From Arcuatula senhousia (taxonomy: Eukaryota; Mollusca; Bivalvia; Mytilida; Mytilidae): a stretch of DNA of 64,000 bases. The stretch spans positions 19,093,184 through 19,157,183 of the forward strand of contig OZ020303.1 in the NCBI GenBank assembly GCA_963971305.1, read 5' to 3'. Positions 47,232 to 62,200 of the stretch are shown here, piece by piece; the stretch's first letter is position 1; every line of letters begins with the position of its first letter. Position numbers and translations under genes: made by a program. Under the pieces are notes generated by a model. The model searched no databases. It was not told the DNA's origin and saw only the letters and a list, made by a program, of their open reading frames with translations.

Positions 47232-50200
47232 GTAAAACAATTTTGAACCCCAAAATTAAGAATTAGTTAGTTAAAGCTTTTCGGTTACTGTGAGGCATGT
47301 ATCCTAAATTATTCATTTTATAATTTTGCCATTATTTGGATTCAATTTGATACTGTGCTGTACTTTACTGGGTTACTTTTAGTGTTGTCATGATTGCATT
47401 TCAGTGTATTTAATTGCCCATAACGCTGTGTTGGTGCTGATAGAATCACATTTATTGTGCATTTAGTACATGTATTAAGATATTTTGTTTCTGGCTTAAT
47501 ATGCCATGATGTCTTTCTTTTAATATTTAAGTAATCCCTTTCCCTATTTGAATTACCCGCTTAATAAACTTGTCATTTGAATAAATCGCCTCAGTGAATT
47601 GAAGAGTCTTGTCAAATGTCAACAGTTCCTAGGTAGTAGGTAAACGTGAGTGAATACGCTGGACTATTTTTCGATGTGTTTATTTCGTGTATTGGATTTT
47701 TATATGTATGAAAATGTGAAATAGGGATAGAATATTAACTTTATTGCTTTCAAAATAAATCAAAAGGGTTAATTTCATTAGCACACCTGATTTTACAGGT
47801 AAGTTCCTTTGATGTCAACCTTTCGCCATGTAAACAACACACTTGTGTATGTATTTCATATAAATCGTATCGAAATAAATCTTGCAAGATATTTTATAAA
47901 ATTGTAAATGTATCATTTCAACCTTTTTTACTGGCATTTGAATGAGGTAGATATGGTTGGATTGAAAAATCTATACATTATCATTTGATATGTTAATACT
48001 TAATTTATAATTTTGTAGTAGAAACGCATGCATTTTTAGATCCTTCAAAATGTTAATTTGTATCGAAAAAAAAAGAATTGTATGTTCTCAGTTTTTATTG
48101 TCGTATATTATATTTTCCTCCAAAATGATAAAATTTTCTTATATTCCTATTTTATAACCAAATATATATATATTTGCAATGTCACAAAAGTACATTTCCC
48201 AAGGCAGTTTTAAGTACCATGTCAACCAAATTACAAATCCGTGTTGTTTTATATTATTAGGTAATCTTACAGAACAAAATAATCACAGACTGTTAGTGTA
48301 ACACCTTTTAGGTACATTATATAATGGGTTGATCCCGGGGATTTAATTGTGTATTTCTTATCTCAAAGAGTGCCCAAAGCCCAGACTTGACTATGACAGA
48401 GAATAGGGTTTTGTTTATTTTGTACCCATTTCAATAATTTACCTTAGATAAAAAGGATCTACATGTATGATATATTGTTTTATTTTGTGACTATTTCAAA
48501 AATTTAATCATAGGTAAAAAGGATCCAGAACTCTCTACAATCTATACGAAACGCTAGTGTCGACAGTATGGCGAACACTTCATCAGGAAAGGAAAAAGAT
48601 AAAAAGAGTAAACATAAACTTAAACATAAAGAAAAAAAGGAAGCTGTTGCCCTGCTGGGCGAGGCAGGCAGCAAACCACCAAAGGTATGTTTGGTCTGTG
48701 ATTCTGTGTGATAAAACCAATATCTTTATAAAAAGAAGTTGATGTTGTAAATTGTTTGCAGTGTTTGAAGTGTGTTTATTGTTTTAATCAATCTGATGGT
48801 CTATTTGGTACTTTGGGTTTTCACATCCATTTTTTATGTTTGGAAAAAAGTTCATATACATGTATTATTTTTATTTACATCCATGATTGGGGCGAGAAAA
48901 ATGCATTTTGCACCCACGTCTTCAACCAAGCAGAAGCAAAATGAAATTTATTTACTTTATCAAACCAATAAATTTTGAACTAAAACTTATATCCTGGAAA
49001 GGATTACTATAATTTGTGTACAATCATTCAAGCTTAGACCAAAAGTTATATACCAAACATGTAAATGCCAAAATGCTATCCATCAACGTCAAAACGATTA
49101 TATGTTGACCCCTCTAAAATATGCACTTTGTAACATGATATGAATTGATACATGTCATTAAAATATGATGACAAGTTATGTATTCACACATGTGATAAAA
49201 ATTGATAATTTGTGCAAACATTTGCAGTATACATCTATTTTTTTTAATTTGTGTGGGCTATAACATTTTGATATACATTAGTGATATCCTTTATGGGTGT
49301 TGACTTAAAATTTATCGTTTTTGAAATCTGACATGTAAAGTTAAATTCCAAAATTTCTCAATGTCATTATAATATAAGAGTTCACTGATTTGGTACATAT
49401 GATTTAATGGGTGACTTGTTGATGCGTTTGAATGATATTATATAGAAAATGGATTCTATTTTTTCCCATTGAATTCCTTCTACACATGCTGGGTTTTTTT
49501 TCTTGACAGTTCACTTATACGTGATGATAAAAATGACCAAAACTGTGATGGCAATGTGATTTAGAACAAGTCCATTGATGTGTACTTATGTTACATACTT
49601 TACAAAATAACTGAGACAAGCAGTTTGATCATAAACTTGTACATCTTGATTTTAAACAGATTTATACCCTAGGCAACGGCATTTATTATAATAAGGTTTC
49701 TATATACGATATTGGAAACCTGTCCATCGGCTATAAAAGGTTATACACTTGTACAAAGGTCAAACTAAAAAGCACGCATCTTGACTGTAGTGAAGCTCGA
49801 AGTGGTCAAAAATTATCTGTTAGGAAGCTTTGGCGAAATATCGACCACTTGTCTCCAAATTTCAATCAAGTCTTCTATGACCAAGCAAAAAGCAAGTCTA
49901 AAGGCAAAAATAAAGTAATATTAGCGAGAAATTTGCAAGAAGTAAATTGCATTAGATTACACCGGAGCCACTATATTATGTTTATACAGTCTGTATGTTT
50001 GTTTAAAAAAAATGTGGTCCATTTGTATTTATTTTGGGTAGTAAATCGGTGTTTTATTGTCTCAGGACAGTTTTTCGGGTCCGTTCGTTCATTATTGTCC
50101 GGTTTTCCCAGGGTTCTTCTTTCCGTTTAAGTTTTCCAAGAACGAAATTCCTCTTCGACGGAATGTGGTTTTATTAACTTTTAAAAAGTTGTAGAAAACT

Positions 50201-53200
50201 GAACGATGAAGCAGTGGCTAGAAAATGCAAGAAAGTTAAAAAGTAGCACTTGTACATGTATTTGCCCATTTCTCTTAATGAGGTGCATCATGCGGAAGAC
50301 GGTAATAATGGTACTTTTGGCTAGTGTTAGATGTTTTCCTTGGGTGTACTTTGGTTGGATCCCAAGCAGTATATAGATGAGGCAATCTGTTTTTCTTGGG
50401 AAAAGTTATTGATGAATTGTGTTATCATACAGGTTATAACGATAAATCTTCCCATTCCGGAACTTAATTATAGGAAAAAATCAATCAGACAAAAGATACA
50501 GTCCGGTGCCAATTTTGATGAGGATTCTGATATCCGATCTTTAGACACTTTTCTGTTTATTCTATCACTCAATTATCGAATCTTAGACTTTCGTTATAGA
50601 TCATTTATGTAGCAACTTTTGATTACTACAATCTGAGGAAGCATCATTGTCCGAAGATCTGAACCGTTCGAATATTACACGTATTTGTAGAAACAATATC
50701 GAGAAAAATCAGTTCTTCAGAACAAATTACGTAATGGAAAGTTTATCATTTGCAAGTAAAAGTTTGACTGTTCCACGAGTTAGATTTTAGTATGGACAAC
50801 CAGGGAAGTATGTTTAAGGCTATAACAAAGGAGATGAAATATAGGTACCTGTTCGGATTAGGGGTAAGTTCTGAAAATATAACGTGGTTAATTGAATTAG
50901 AGTTGAAAAGACGCAGTAGAATCTGTTTTGACCCATGAAATTTGAAGCAAAAATGTAAAATACAGGTCTGTAAAAGCAATCAAATCTCGAGAAAAAAGAC
51001 ACCCCTGGAACATACTTGTACAAGGAACACATATACTAAAGCGTGGGACACAGAAAGAGTTGATGTCTGTCTGTCTGTGCGTTTGTCTATCCGATGCAAC
51101 AAATGGGAAAGGGTCCCAAGTTATTACATTGTTGCCTAAACTGTCTGTTTTCGTGTGTGGAGGCTGGCTGTCTATATATTAATATTTTGTAAACTATGCT
51201 ATGCATTTCATATTTGTACATATACAACAGGTTGCATTACAATAATAAATAATATTCATAAATATAAGTTTCTATATATAACTTAATAAGTCGATTATCG
51301 TGGGATTTTTTTTTTCAATTCATATTTACTTGCTGAGTTTTTTTCAAGATGTTGAGCTGACAAGATTTGCACAATAGGATAACACTTGTGATATTCTTCT
51401 GTATATTATTGTCTGTATGTGTCTGGTTTGCATACAATAGAAATTTTACTGAGTATCTAGTATCGGTTGTTTCGGTCAAAACTTGAGTGATGCTTAACTC
51501 CGAGGAGACCAACAGATTGGAACTTCTCTAATATATATATAGCATAGAACAATAAAACCAAAAATGTAAAAATGGGGAACCAAATTATTACTAAGATGAT
51601 CAACCTATGTCTGGGGTAGGAAGAACCTTAGGGTTAGACAATTTTGAAATTTTAACGGATAATCAAAAGCTTTGATGTGTTCTCCAACACAAAAGTGTTT
51701 GTACCGGAGCGGGCTAACCTCGTTTATTGTATATTTAATCACATTTCATAACTTAAAATAAGAAATATTAATATATTACTAGATGTTGGCGTAAACACCT
51801 TTTATTAAACATATTACTGTAATTCTATAAGCTGTACTGCTTTTGAATAAAGTTATTATTATATTATTATTTATTTTGTTCTGAAAAAAAATTATTTTAA
51901 ATAGTGGTCAAGTCAAGCAGTACATTTTACATATTCAAGTAAATTGAAATCTTGGTGCTGTATAGCAGTCGCTTGTTATCGTACTATAGTTACCCTCATA
52001 GACTATAATGGAATCTAGCTTACGATTGCTAAATCCTTGGGTAAAGATTTGTCCTTTCAACGTCAAAAAAAAGATTATGTATCGTAATTTCAGATGTTCA
52101 CATCTAGGTAATTTTCGGTTACTTATATAATTTATTATCAATGGTTTGGGGTTTTTAAGAAGCATATTAATTCTGGGGATACTTTTGTTTACGCGACTAT
52201 ATTTCAAGATATTTGCAATTCTGCATAATAACCACAAAAGAGGCCTAAATGTGATCAAGATTATTAGATCCACCGCAAAGAGCCGTCTTGAAGGCAAAGG
52301 ATTTGGAAGAACTCCATTATCTCATTTCTGTCGCATTTGTTAAAACATTTGTGTGAAATTGAAATCAATAAAAGAGAATTTGATGGTGAAAGATGAGTGT
52401 TGAACATGGCCATGGAATTTATACCATAGAAAAACACTGCGAAAAGGTACAGGCAATATCATTCTAACCATTATATTTTAACATAAAAAAAAATTTGAAA
52501 ATTGCGATTTTCAGGTTAAAAACACAAGTTTATCAATGTTATAGATTTTAGTTTAGTATGGAAAAGGGGTTTTCCTGTGAGGCCATGAAAGCAGACACGA
52601 GATTAGTCTTGCATTTTCAATGGGGAAGATACATGCGAACAATTTGTTTTGAATTCCCAATGCTTTCCTTACTTTATACATGTATAAAAAAGTAATGTTC
52701 AGAGTGATTCGACGTTTTCTTACTTTATCGGATTGCAGGAACAAGTAAGAAAACGTTGGTAGTTTTGACCTCGCATTTTTAATGAGCTGTCTATATTTTA
52801 AATTAGAAAAAGACAGCAGCAAAATGTTATAGCCTTGTTTAAGCAAAAGTTCTTGCAACCTTCCATAAATATAAAGATGATTTATAAAAACGGGCTAATA
52901 GTATTCTAACCGCCTTAATTATAATAAATATCTAGTGAAACCAGACTGTATTCAATGTACTGATGATGAAAACATTAAGGATCATTAAGCTTCCGTATTC
53001 ATATAAGGATTTCCTATACCGGCCACTGCCTAACGTCAATTGTTTAAATATGCGGGTCATCCCAGTTTACATGTGCGCAGCAATAATAAACTACAGGTAT
53101 TTGACACCAAATTTAAAAAAAAGAACTTTTGCGATGTTATTAGTTTGAAAATTTAATGAAATGGCCATTGCGTCATGTTGAAGGGACATGGAAAAAACAA

Positions 53201-56200
53201 ACCATCAAAGTCGAGCATACTTTTATAAAGAGAGGAAAAAGCAATGACCTAAAGCCCCATCTCACGATCAATGTTTTCCATCAGAAAAAACTGTCAAAGT
53301 TTTCCTGCTCTGGCAAAGATTTTTTACTATGTATAACTGCATCAAAATGACTAATAAAAGCAAAATGTTTCAATAGTGCCATTATCTTTGTCGGTAGTTG
53401 AAGTCTGAGGACATAAACTCCATGCAGTCTTCTCTGACACACTTTCTGGTCGTTACATGTGTAACTGTTACTTTTCATTTTGCTGAAAGTACGATGATTA
53501 TTGTCAGAAAAAAATATCATTAAGAATATCAATTATTTTATTAACAGACTACTAGGTCTAAGTTTTGACCAACTTTTCAGACTTTTAAAACCCTATTATT
53601 TATACATAATGGGTTTTATTTCGCAATAATGAAAGAAGTTTACATATCCGGAAATATGATACACCTTCAGTATATATATATAAACTAGATTTTAAATGAA
53701 TACATTTTCTGGTGAAAAGATAAATGCATATGGTATGGTAACTTGTCTTCAGAATCAATAAAATATTGGTGGTCTTGAATAAAGAAATTTTTTTGCATTA
53801 TTTTTAATCTTTATCAACTAAAAATAGAAATTATTAAACTACTGCTCAACTAACTTGAAATATTAATTTAGGTCTATTTACAGAAATATCTTATTTAAAA
53901 ATACTTTTTTTGTATTTTGACAACCATTTTCTACTTTTTTCTTAAGCTTTATTGTGTGTTGTATTAAATGTCATTTTATGCATGCTTTGCTTATTAAATA
54001 GTATCTTTAATTAGACTGTGTGGGTAAGATATTTAATATCATTGTTAAAAGATAAGATGAAGTCAAATGGTTTAGTCATTAAACAAAACATAATCATTTA
54101 ATGGTTCAGTGTATTAACAAAAGATGTGTTCTTTTTGATGTGCATATATTGTTTTATTCCATGGAACAAATACCAACTATAGCTGTTTTAACCTACATGT
54201 GTTGCAGGTTTCTTTAATTGGTTTATAAATGATATTTCAATGTTTAGCCAAAGAGAAATACACCTACTGAAAAAAATATTGTAAACATATTTGTTGGACA
54301 AGATGATTAATTTGTATACATTTGTAAATTCATAGAAACTTGCAGCAAAATATACTTTTGGTAAACACTTTAAAAAGATATCCTTGAAAAATAAAATTAC
54401 AGAAAAACATTTAATATTTATTTTATTTTGCAGCCATTGAAACCTAAGAGACAGAATTCTATGGACTTGAACCATCGAGATGATGGTTACCTAAAGCATA
54501 AAGATCCCAGACTATATCGTAGACAGTCCACCACAGTAGAGATACAAACACCATGCTTCAAATGTCTGAGAAGTGCCCTACACTGTTACAATATTGTTGT
54601 CCTTGTAAGTTAATGTCTGTATGTCTGTGTACCATTGACGTTGTGTTGGAAACCAACTTATTCTTCTAAAGATATTTGAAAGTCTTAAAATTTTCCTCAA
54701 TGTTGAAAAGAAATCAGTAAACCTAGAAACTACAAACTAAGGTTAAACCGTAAAAATTATAAAAATCAGATGGGTTGGAATATATATGTATTATAATTTG
54801 CATGCTGGTGGTGAGAGGCTCCTCCTTTCAATATTAATATAGTATTAAGGTTAATGCAAACTTATGTACTTTTTAAGTAAACCAAAAACATACCCTGACC
54901 TAATCAAAGAATAAGATTTCATAATAAATAGGAAGTCACTTAGTGTTTAACCTAAGAATACAATACTTAACATGGTCAGATAAAATCGGTCAGGTATTAT
55001 GTTTAAAATGGTTCTTAAAAATTACTCATCCAAATCAAATTAATACAGACAAATATATTGTGCATAGTAATCTGGATCAAACTGGAGAATTAGAAATCTT
55101 AGCTTAAAATTTCATCACAAAAAATGTTTTGAAAACAACAGAATGGAAAATCCTGATTTTATCAGCTTATTTGTTGTAAAAGAACATGAAGAATGTAGGA
55201 CTTATCAAATTAGATACCATGACCATTGTGTCAAGATTTTAAATTCCTTTATCACTAAATAGAAAATAGACTTTTAATAAAATTGGTCTTGTTTTTCACC
55301 CTATTTAGTATAATAACACATTCATCTATTACTGAAATGGAATAGAGGGACATTTTACGAAATAAATTAGCTTTGAAATGTGGACATTGAACTCGAGGAT
55401 TGTTTACTCTCTTATAATCTGGCTTTGTAAATTTTAAGCTAATCTGTAGTCGAACTTTAAAATTGCTTGTCGCAAAACATTTTTATTTGAGACAAGAAAA
55501 CCCCAAGCCAATTCAAAAAAGCAAAACACTTAATATATACCGTTAAGCTAGCTATATTTGGCAGCATAACACGATATTTCACAGGTCATTTATACCATGT
55601 TTTGTCGACCAAAAAAGTTACAGTTATATATGATCATTAATCATGCAAACTTTATGACTTTTAATACCTTTACACATTTGTATAATTTAGGGCTTCAGGT
55701 AGTCCATCTGCCCCTAAGCATCTAATAGTAACTCATTTACACATGATAAAATCTTCATAAAAATTACAGGTAGATAAATATAGGTCAAAATTGTATGTCC
55801 TTAGGTCAAGTTTTATGAATATCTTGTTTTTCACATGTATAATATGGTGACTTTAAATTTATAATAGCTTTCATGTGGAAAGTAATTTTAAATTTCATTG
55901 TTCATATTTGTGTAATTCCTCTCAGTCATAAAATGTCATAAAACAAAAATTGGATAACATGCTTTAGACAAAGAGTACTTTGGACAGAGTATTCCCACCA
56001 AATTTTATCTTGACCACTAAAGCATATTAATGACCAGTGTCCATAATTGAACATTATAAGGATGGAAAGTTTTTAATTTAACTAATTTTGAACCATACAT
56101 GTATATTAATTAGAATATTTGTAACTTTTAAGATGATAGAAAATTAAAACCAATATAATCTGTTTACCGCTATATATTTTTGGGGGTCAGATTTAACACT

Positions 56201-59200
56201 TTATTTTCATTTTAATTATAGATACTCAATATATGTGAAATTATAGTGAATGTGTATATTAAGTACTTAATCATGAATCTTCAAGTTGTAATATCTGTAG
56301 ATTTTCCCCATTCCTATAAGATGTTGTTTATCTATGGGATTGACTCTCACTCCCTAATATAAAACATGTTAAAGATGATAAAAAAAAAGCAACATTGTAT
56401 AGATTTACATGATTGCCCATGTTTACGTGCAATCTATATTGTTTGACATTTGCAAAAGTAACACATCTGTGGGTCAAATAACAGACTAACATTCTTGTTT
56501 ACATATTATCATCTGGAAAAATTATATGACATATAATTAGTTAACGATTGAGGCAGATGATGTGCATATGAACATTTTATATGAATTATTGTATCATTAC
56601 ATGGTTTTATAAAGTAAAAAAAAAACCATTTTATCCCCTCTTTAAAAAAAATGGTGCTATTAATTCACAAGGCCAAAAAAGATCACATATTGAAGTCACC
56701 ACATTTAAAGTTTAATTAGTTACTGATTTAAGTAGATGATGTGCATCTGTACATTTTATATGAATAATTGAATGGTTAAAAAACACACACTGATGTCACT
56801 CTTTTTTGAAAAAAAATTACATGAACAAAACAAGATTAACATTGAAGTCAATACACAAGACACAATAAAACTATTTCCTCTTTTTTAAATTTGACATAAA
56901 ACAAGCAATAATCAATCTTGTTCATTTATCATTTCAGATTATGGGATGTGGAGCATTAGCCGTTGGAGTTTGGTTATTAGTGACAGACTTTAGTGCCAGA
57001 GAAATCTCTGTTATAATTCATTCTAATCTGTTTGAAATAGGGACCTATTTAATATTAGGAGGAGGTGGTCTGATAGCGCTGTTAGCGTTCTGTGGATGCT
57101 GCGGGACGATGAGAGAAGATAAATGTATATTGGGTTTTGTAAGTGTCAATCAGAAAAAAAAATATTATAAAAGTAAAGATTCAGTACTTTTTGAGAAAGA
57201 AGGTTAAATGGTTTTTTTATGGTGTGCAGGTCCATTTATCTATCCCAAGTCAGGTTTAACTTTAAGGTTAAGTTTTCCATGTGGTGGACATCATGTCTTT
57301 TGGAAACATTCTTGTTTAAGCATAGTTCAATAGTAATTGCAAGCATAGACCGTATTGATAAAATATTAAAAATCCACTATTTTAATAGATAGATGCATGT
57401 CCTGCTTTGTCTTGTAAATTATTTGATAGAATTTTGGAACTTTGGCATGAGGCAGGATTGCAGCTGTTGAATTTGAAAAGACTACATGGACCCATGGTCA
57501 TCATATTTCAATTCTGAGGGTAGGGTTCCTATTTGCTAAGAAGTGACAGAGTATTATGGTGACATTCCGGCTATAACTTGTTTCAATTTTGTAGCCATTT
57601 TAACCTGTAAATTGATATGTTGTTGTGCTAAACTGCATATAAACTGCATGATACATACAATTGTATCTTAGGTAGGATTATTTGACAAAAAGGTAATACA
57701 AACAATTTGAAGATCAAGATAAAACTGACAAATACATTTTACATGTTGTTTTTCACATAATTGTGTAAAAATTTGGACAGGATTGTTACATTTGGCATGC
57801 CGCCTTCAATAGTTATTGACAATTTAAAGACATACTATTATTCATCGCAAGTAAAATGTTCCACCTAGGGAAACAATATGCTCACATGCAATACCAATTT
57901 ATTCCCTTTAATGTAGAATGTTGACACCATTTAGCCTTGTTAGGGATGTGTGTCTGTCTGTTGGCTTGCTAGGGGACAATATGAAAAACCTCTTTCTTCA
58001 GCGGCTCTACCACATAAGTTAATTATCATTAAAAGTTAATCTTGAATCACAGGTCCTTGTAAATTTTTATAGCAAATTAATTTTCATTAGAGATATTAAC
58101 TGTTCAAAAGAAATGTTAAAAACTAAATCTTTTTCTCTATCAATAATTAAATTGATATATTATAGCTAATAATGGTTGAGTATGATTAAATAATGAAGTT
58201 TTCCTTGGTCTGACCACGCGTGATAGTCTGGCTGACAGAGCCAAGCTGACAGATTCTGTATACCTGACTAATTAGACCCACGGCCACTACAATAACACCA
58301 AGCTTTAGTGTTTTTACTGTCATTCATCCAAGATCTATTCGAAAGTTGTTAACAGTTACCAATCGATACTAAAAACCATTAAATACTATATAGCTAAATA
58401 ATCTTTCTGATGAGGTTTTTTATCCCTTAAAAAGAAAAATCTTCAATACCAATGCAACTTAAATGATATTTTTGCTTTACATCTTTAAAAGATTGATATT
58501 TTGGTCTGCGTTGTGTAATTTGCAATGGAATACATTGCATGTTGCTAAATATAAAAGGCAATTTAAGTTGCTGGCAGAGAATTTTTAGTATTGATCCTAC
58601 TTTATTGATTGTTACTTCAAGCAGGCTCTGTTGTTTTTTCCTGCAATGAAATACTGAAGTTAGAAATATTACTAATTATTTCATTGATTTTTTTTTCAAA
58701 TAGATTAAGTTAGGGCTTTATGTATATATTGATGTGTGAACATTTAGGCAAATAAACTCCCTATTTAGATAAATAAGATTCCAGAACTAACTGTTTTGTC
58801 TGATAGTTGACTAATATATAAACTTAAGTTTTTACATTGATCTTTTCCTGACTAGAGTTTGAGCAGGTTATCAATTATTTCAGATCAATGATAGCTACGA
58901 ATGGCTATTTTTAGGAAGGGGCTCATAAAGAAAATTTTAAAGTAAAGTTTCTTTTGAGAATTTTAAAGATTTCTTGAATATGAAATGACATCTTCTAAAT
59001 TTTACATATAATCAGTTGATCCATATAAAGCGAAAATGCAAATTTCAGGGTTTGAACTTAAAATTTTAGCTTGGTAGCCCACATCCAAAATTTAAGCACC
59101 TTACCAATGTGGTTCTGTACAAAAAAGATAAAATTTCTAGTAGCCCACAGCAAATTATAGGGGCCATTGGCTAGTGGGAGAGTGCTAATTTCTAACCCTG

Positions 59201-62200
59201 TGCAAGTAAAAAAAAAAAAGTGACTGTATAAAACCTTATTAAGTTTCTTTCCTGGAAAAGAGATTTTTTTTAACATCTTTTTATATCTGCTTTCAAAAAA
59301 GAAAGAAGTATCAATTTTGATATCATTTGATACCTTCTAATTTTTTTGAATGTTGGATTAAAAATGCAATCGAAAAGTGGTTTTTTGTGTCACTTGCCAA
59401 GCAGAGCGGGACATAGGTGTTACTTTACTGGCATCGGCATCAGCGATAACTTTTTGGAAAAGTTTTATGAGCACCTCCATATCTCAATAACTGTAGGTCC
59501 TAGGTTGATGAAACTTGGTATGCATATCCCCCAGTAGTAGCTTAGCACAATGACATCCCCATCTTTTGACCTTGACCTTGATTTTCTGGTTGAGTGACTT
59601 TGACAATTTTCATTACATATAATAGCAATGGAAAAGTTTTGCGAGCACCCCCATATCTCAAGAACCACAGGTCCTAGGTTGACGAAACTTGGTATGCATA
59701 TCCCCCAGTAGTAGCTTAGCACAGTTCTTTTGACCTTGACCTTGATTTTCTGGTTGAATGACTTTGATTATTTTTATTGCATATATTAGCAATATTTAAG
59801 TTCTATAACATCTTTTGATCTCAGAAACTGAAAATCCATGTAAATTCAAAATATAGTGGAAGTAAGAAAGAATAATTGTTTCTGATGGTGCCGGCAGGCG
59901 AGACATACTTTAGTGTTAACTCTTGTTTGATTTAATTAATTTGTAAATCTAACCTTTTTATCAATTTTGTTAAACCCACATATTTGATTTTATCACTATA
60001 CATACATGAATTGAATTCTAGAAATGATTCATATTTAAAGTACAGAATACATTTTTTGCACACCTTTTTAGTTTAAAATGATTTCCTATTACTACATGTA
60101 CTTTTATGTTGCACAGGTACTTTTAAGACTTCTGTTCATACTACAACATGTATGAGAAGAATATTCTAAACGTAGATAGCAATGATCAAATGTATACACA
60201 AAAAAAGCACTAAGCTTAGAATTTATTAACCACAAATTCCTAAATTTTCCATGAAAAAAAATATTTTAGTCTAGTGACGACCAATGGGCAGTGATTGGCC
60301 CTTAAACATGTGTTTTGTGTTACCTTATTTGTGCAAATTTATGTTTGAATAAATTTTATCTTCACGTAGTTTCATAAAAATTTCAAATTCCTAACAGATT
60401 GATTTCTTAAGATTATTATCTGAATGCATCTTTTATTAAAACATCTTCTTCAAGTGTCTATTTCTTAATATAAAATTTGACATTTAAGGTGAATAATAGA
60501 ATGGAATATCAAGATATGTTACAGATTCTGTCAAGCTTTTCAAAAGAAATTAAAATTTATAAGGTTATACTTATATGTCAGAATGGCTTAAATTTATTCC
60601 TCACAAAGTTAAGAAGAAGATTGCACTTCAGGATAAAATCTTTATAAAGTATCATGATCTTATTTATTGTGTGCAATTATCCATACAGATTTTCCCTTTT
60701 GATCTGATATAAACTTTTGCAGTTAAAATCTATCATCTCTATTGAAAGTATTTTTTGCCCTAGTTATATTAACATTTGACAGATAGAAGGAATTGTGAAC
60801 TTTATATAGTCAATATAGACCACCCAAATTTTTTTTTATATATATTTAAAATTTAAGGAGCAGTGTCAAAGCCTTTATGCTGCTGACAAGAGCTAGATTA
60901 TTCTATGGTCTATATGCATATCCAGCATCCAGCAATGGTACATGTACTATGAAGAGCAAAGGAATAATACTAGTTTCTTTCTTCAATTTTCCTACATAAT
61001 ATAAATTTGATATTGATATCAGTTTATAATCTGACACTCTGTGAAGACAGAGCTAGCAGTTTCTCACATTGCTGATAATCTTCAATGCTGGATTTGTCTT
61101 CCATTCTAAACTGTATTTGGTTTCAAGTATATCTCTTCCTTTTCTATTATTCAAATGCTGCTGAACAAAATTTGCATATACAGCTTATGTTATTAACTAA
61201 AAATGTCAAGCCAATATAGTATACCCCCGGTAGTTAAAAAAGAGCAAAGCATTTTTTTACCTCTACTTAGATTTAGATTTGACATGATATTTTAATCTGT
61301 GAAGAGATACCAATACTGCTAGCAATGTGTTTGTGAATCAGATCCATTGGAGTATTGATCAGCAACTTGTTTTTTAATCTAATAAGGAGTCATCTTTTTA
61401 TAGAATCCTTTGATTTATACAGTATGGTTAACATTGCAACATATATAACACAAGGTGCAGCAACTCAATAGAAAATTCCTTCTTAGCTATGATTAGAGCA
61501 TAAATCAAGAATTTATTGAAGTAATAACCGACATAAATAGGTAGATCTAATATTTGAACAATGATTGCATATGGTATAAAAGATAAAATAGATGTGTTCA
61601 AAGGGCCTTGTGGGGATATTGGGAAATGGTTTTTCCTAATGATGTATTGGTCTGCTTATAGATTTAATAAAAATATAAAATGATACAAGGCTAGAGGCAA
61701 GGGATTTATTTTGCAACCATCATTTTTATTCTATTTTCAAAGTAGTAACAGCAATATTCATATGATCCTAATTTCATAATCAAAGAAGCAAAGATGTGAC
61801 TTAATTATAAATCAAAAGCATTCAACAATTTGTACATAAAGAAATAAGGCTTACTAATTGTTTTTTTTTTTTAATTTGAATATTAAGATGATAAGTCTAT
61901 TTCTGAATGCCTGGATCCTAAAGAACATTGCAGGTAGTGGGCCCTGCAGATTCAAAAACACCTGCAACATTCAGACTTAAAGGAACAACTCAATTTTTTT
62001 TATAAACAACCTGCCTTGAAAGTCTCCCCCTCAGTCAGTTAAAGTATATAAACCTATAAGTATTTTCAAAACCATTATGGGACACAAGGGATGTACCCTA
62101 TGTGAGCCTTGTGGAGTGGTTGCATTATTGCTGTATGTACAGAGGATATGTCTTTTTGTTGTAACCTCTAATGACACTATTTTATCTAAGACAGCTTTTA

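Larger units (their letters stand above)
50864..54433 (+). other. Tetraspanin 2 intron, second part
   Basis: AT-rich sequence. TTGAATAAAGTTATTATTAT near 51845 resembles a LINE 3' tail on the + strand, but no reverse-transcriptase frame precedes it. A perfect hairpin at 52712-52756 is listed separately. Confidence 0.4.
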
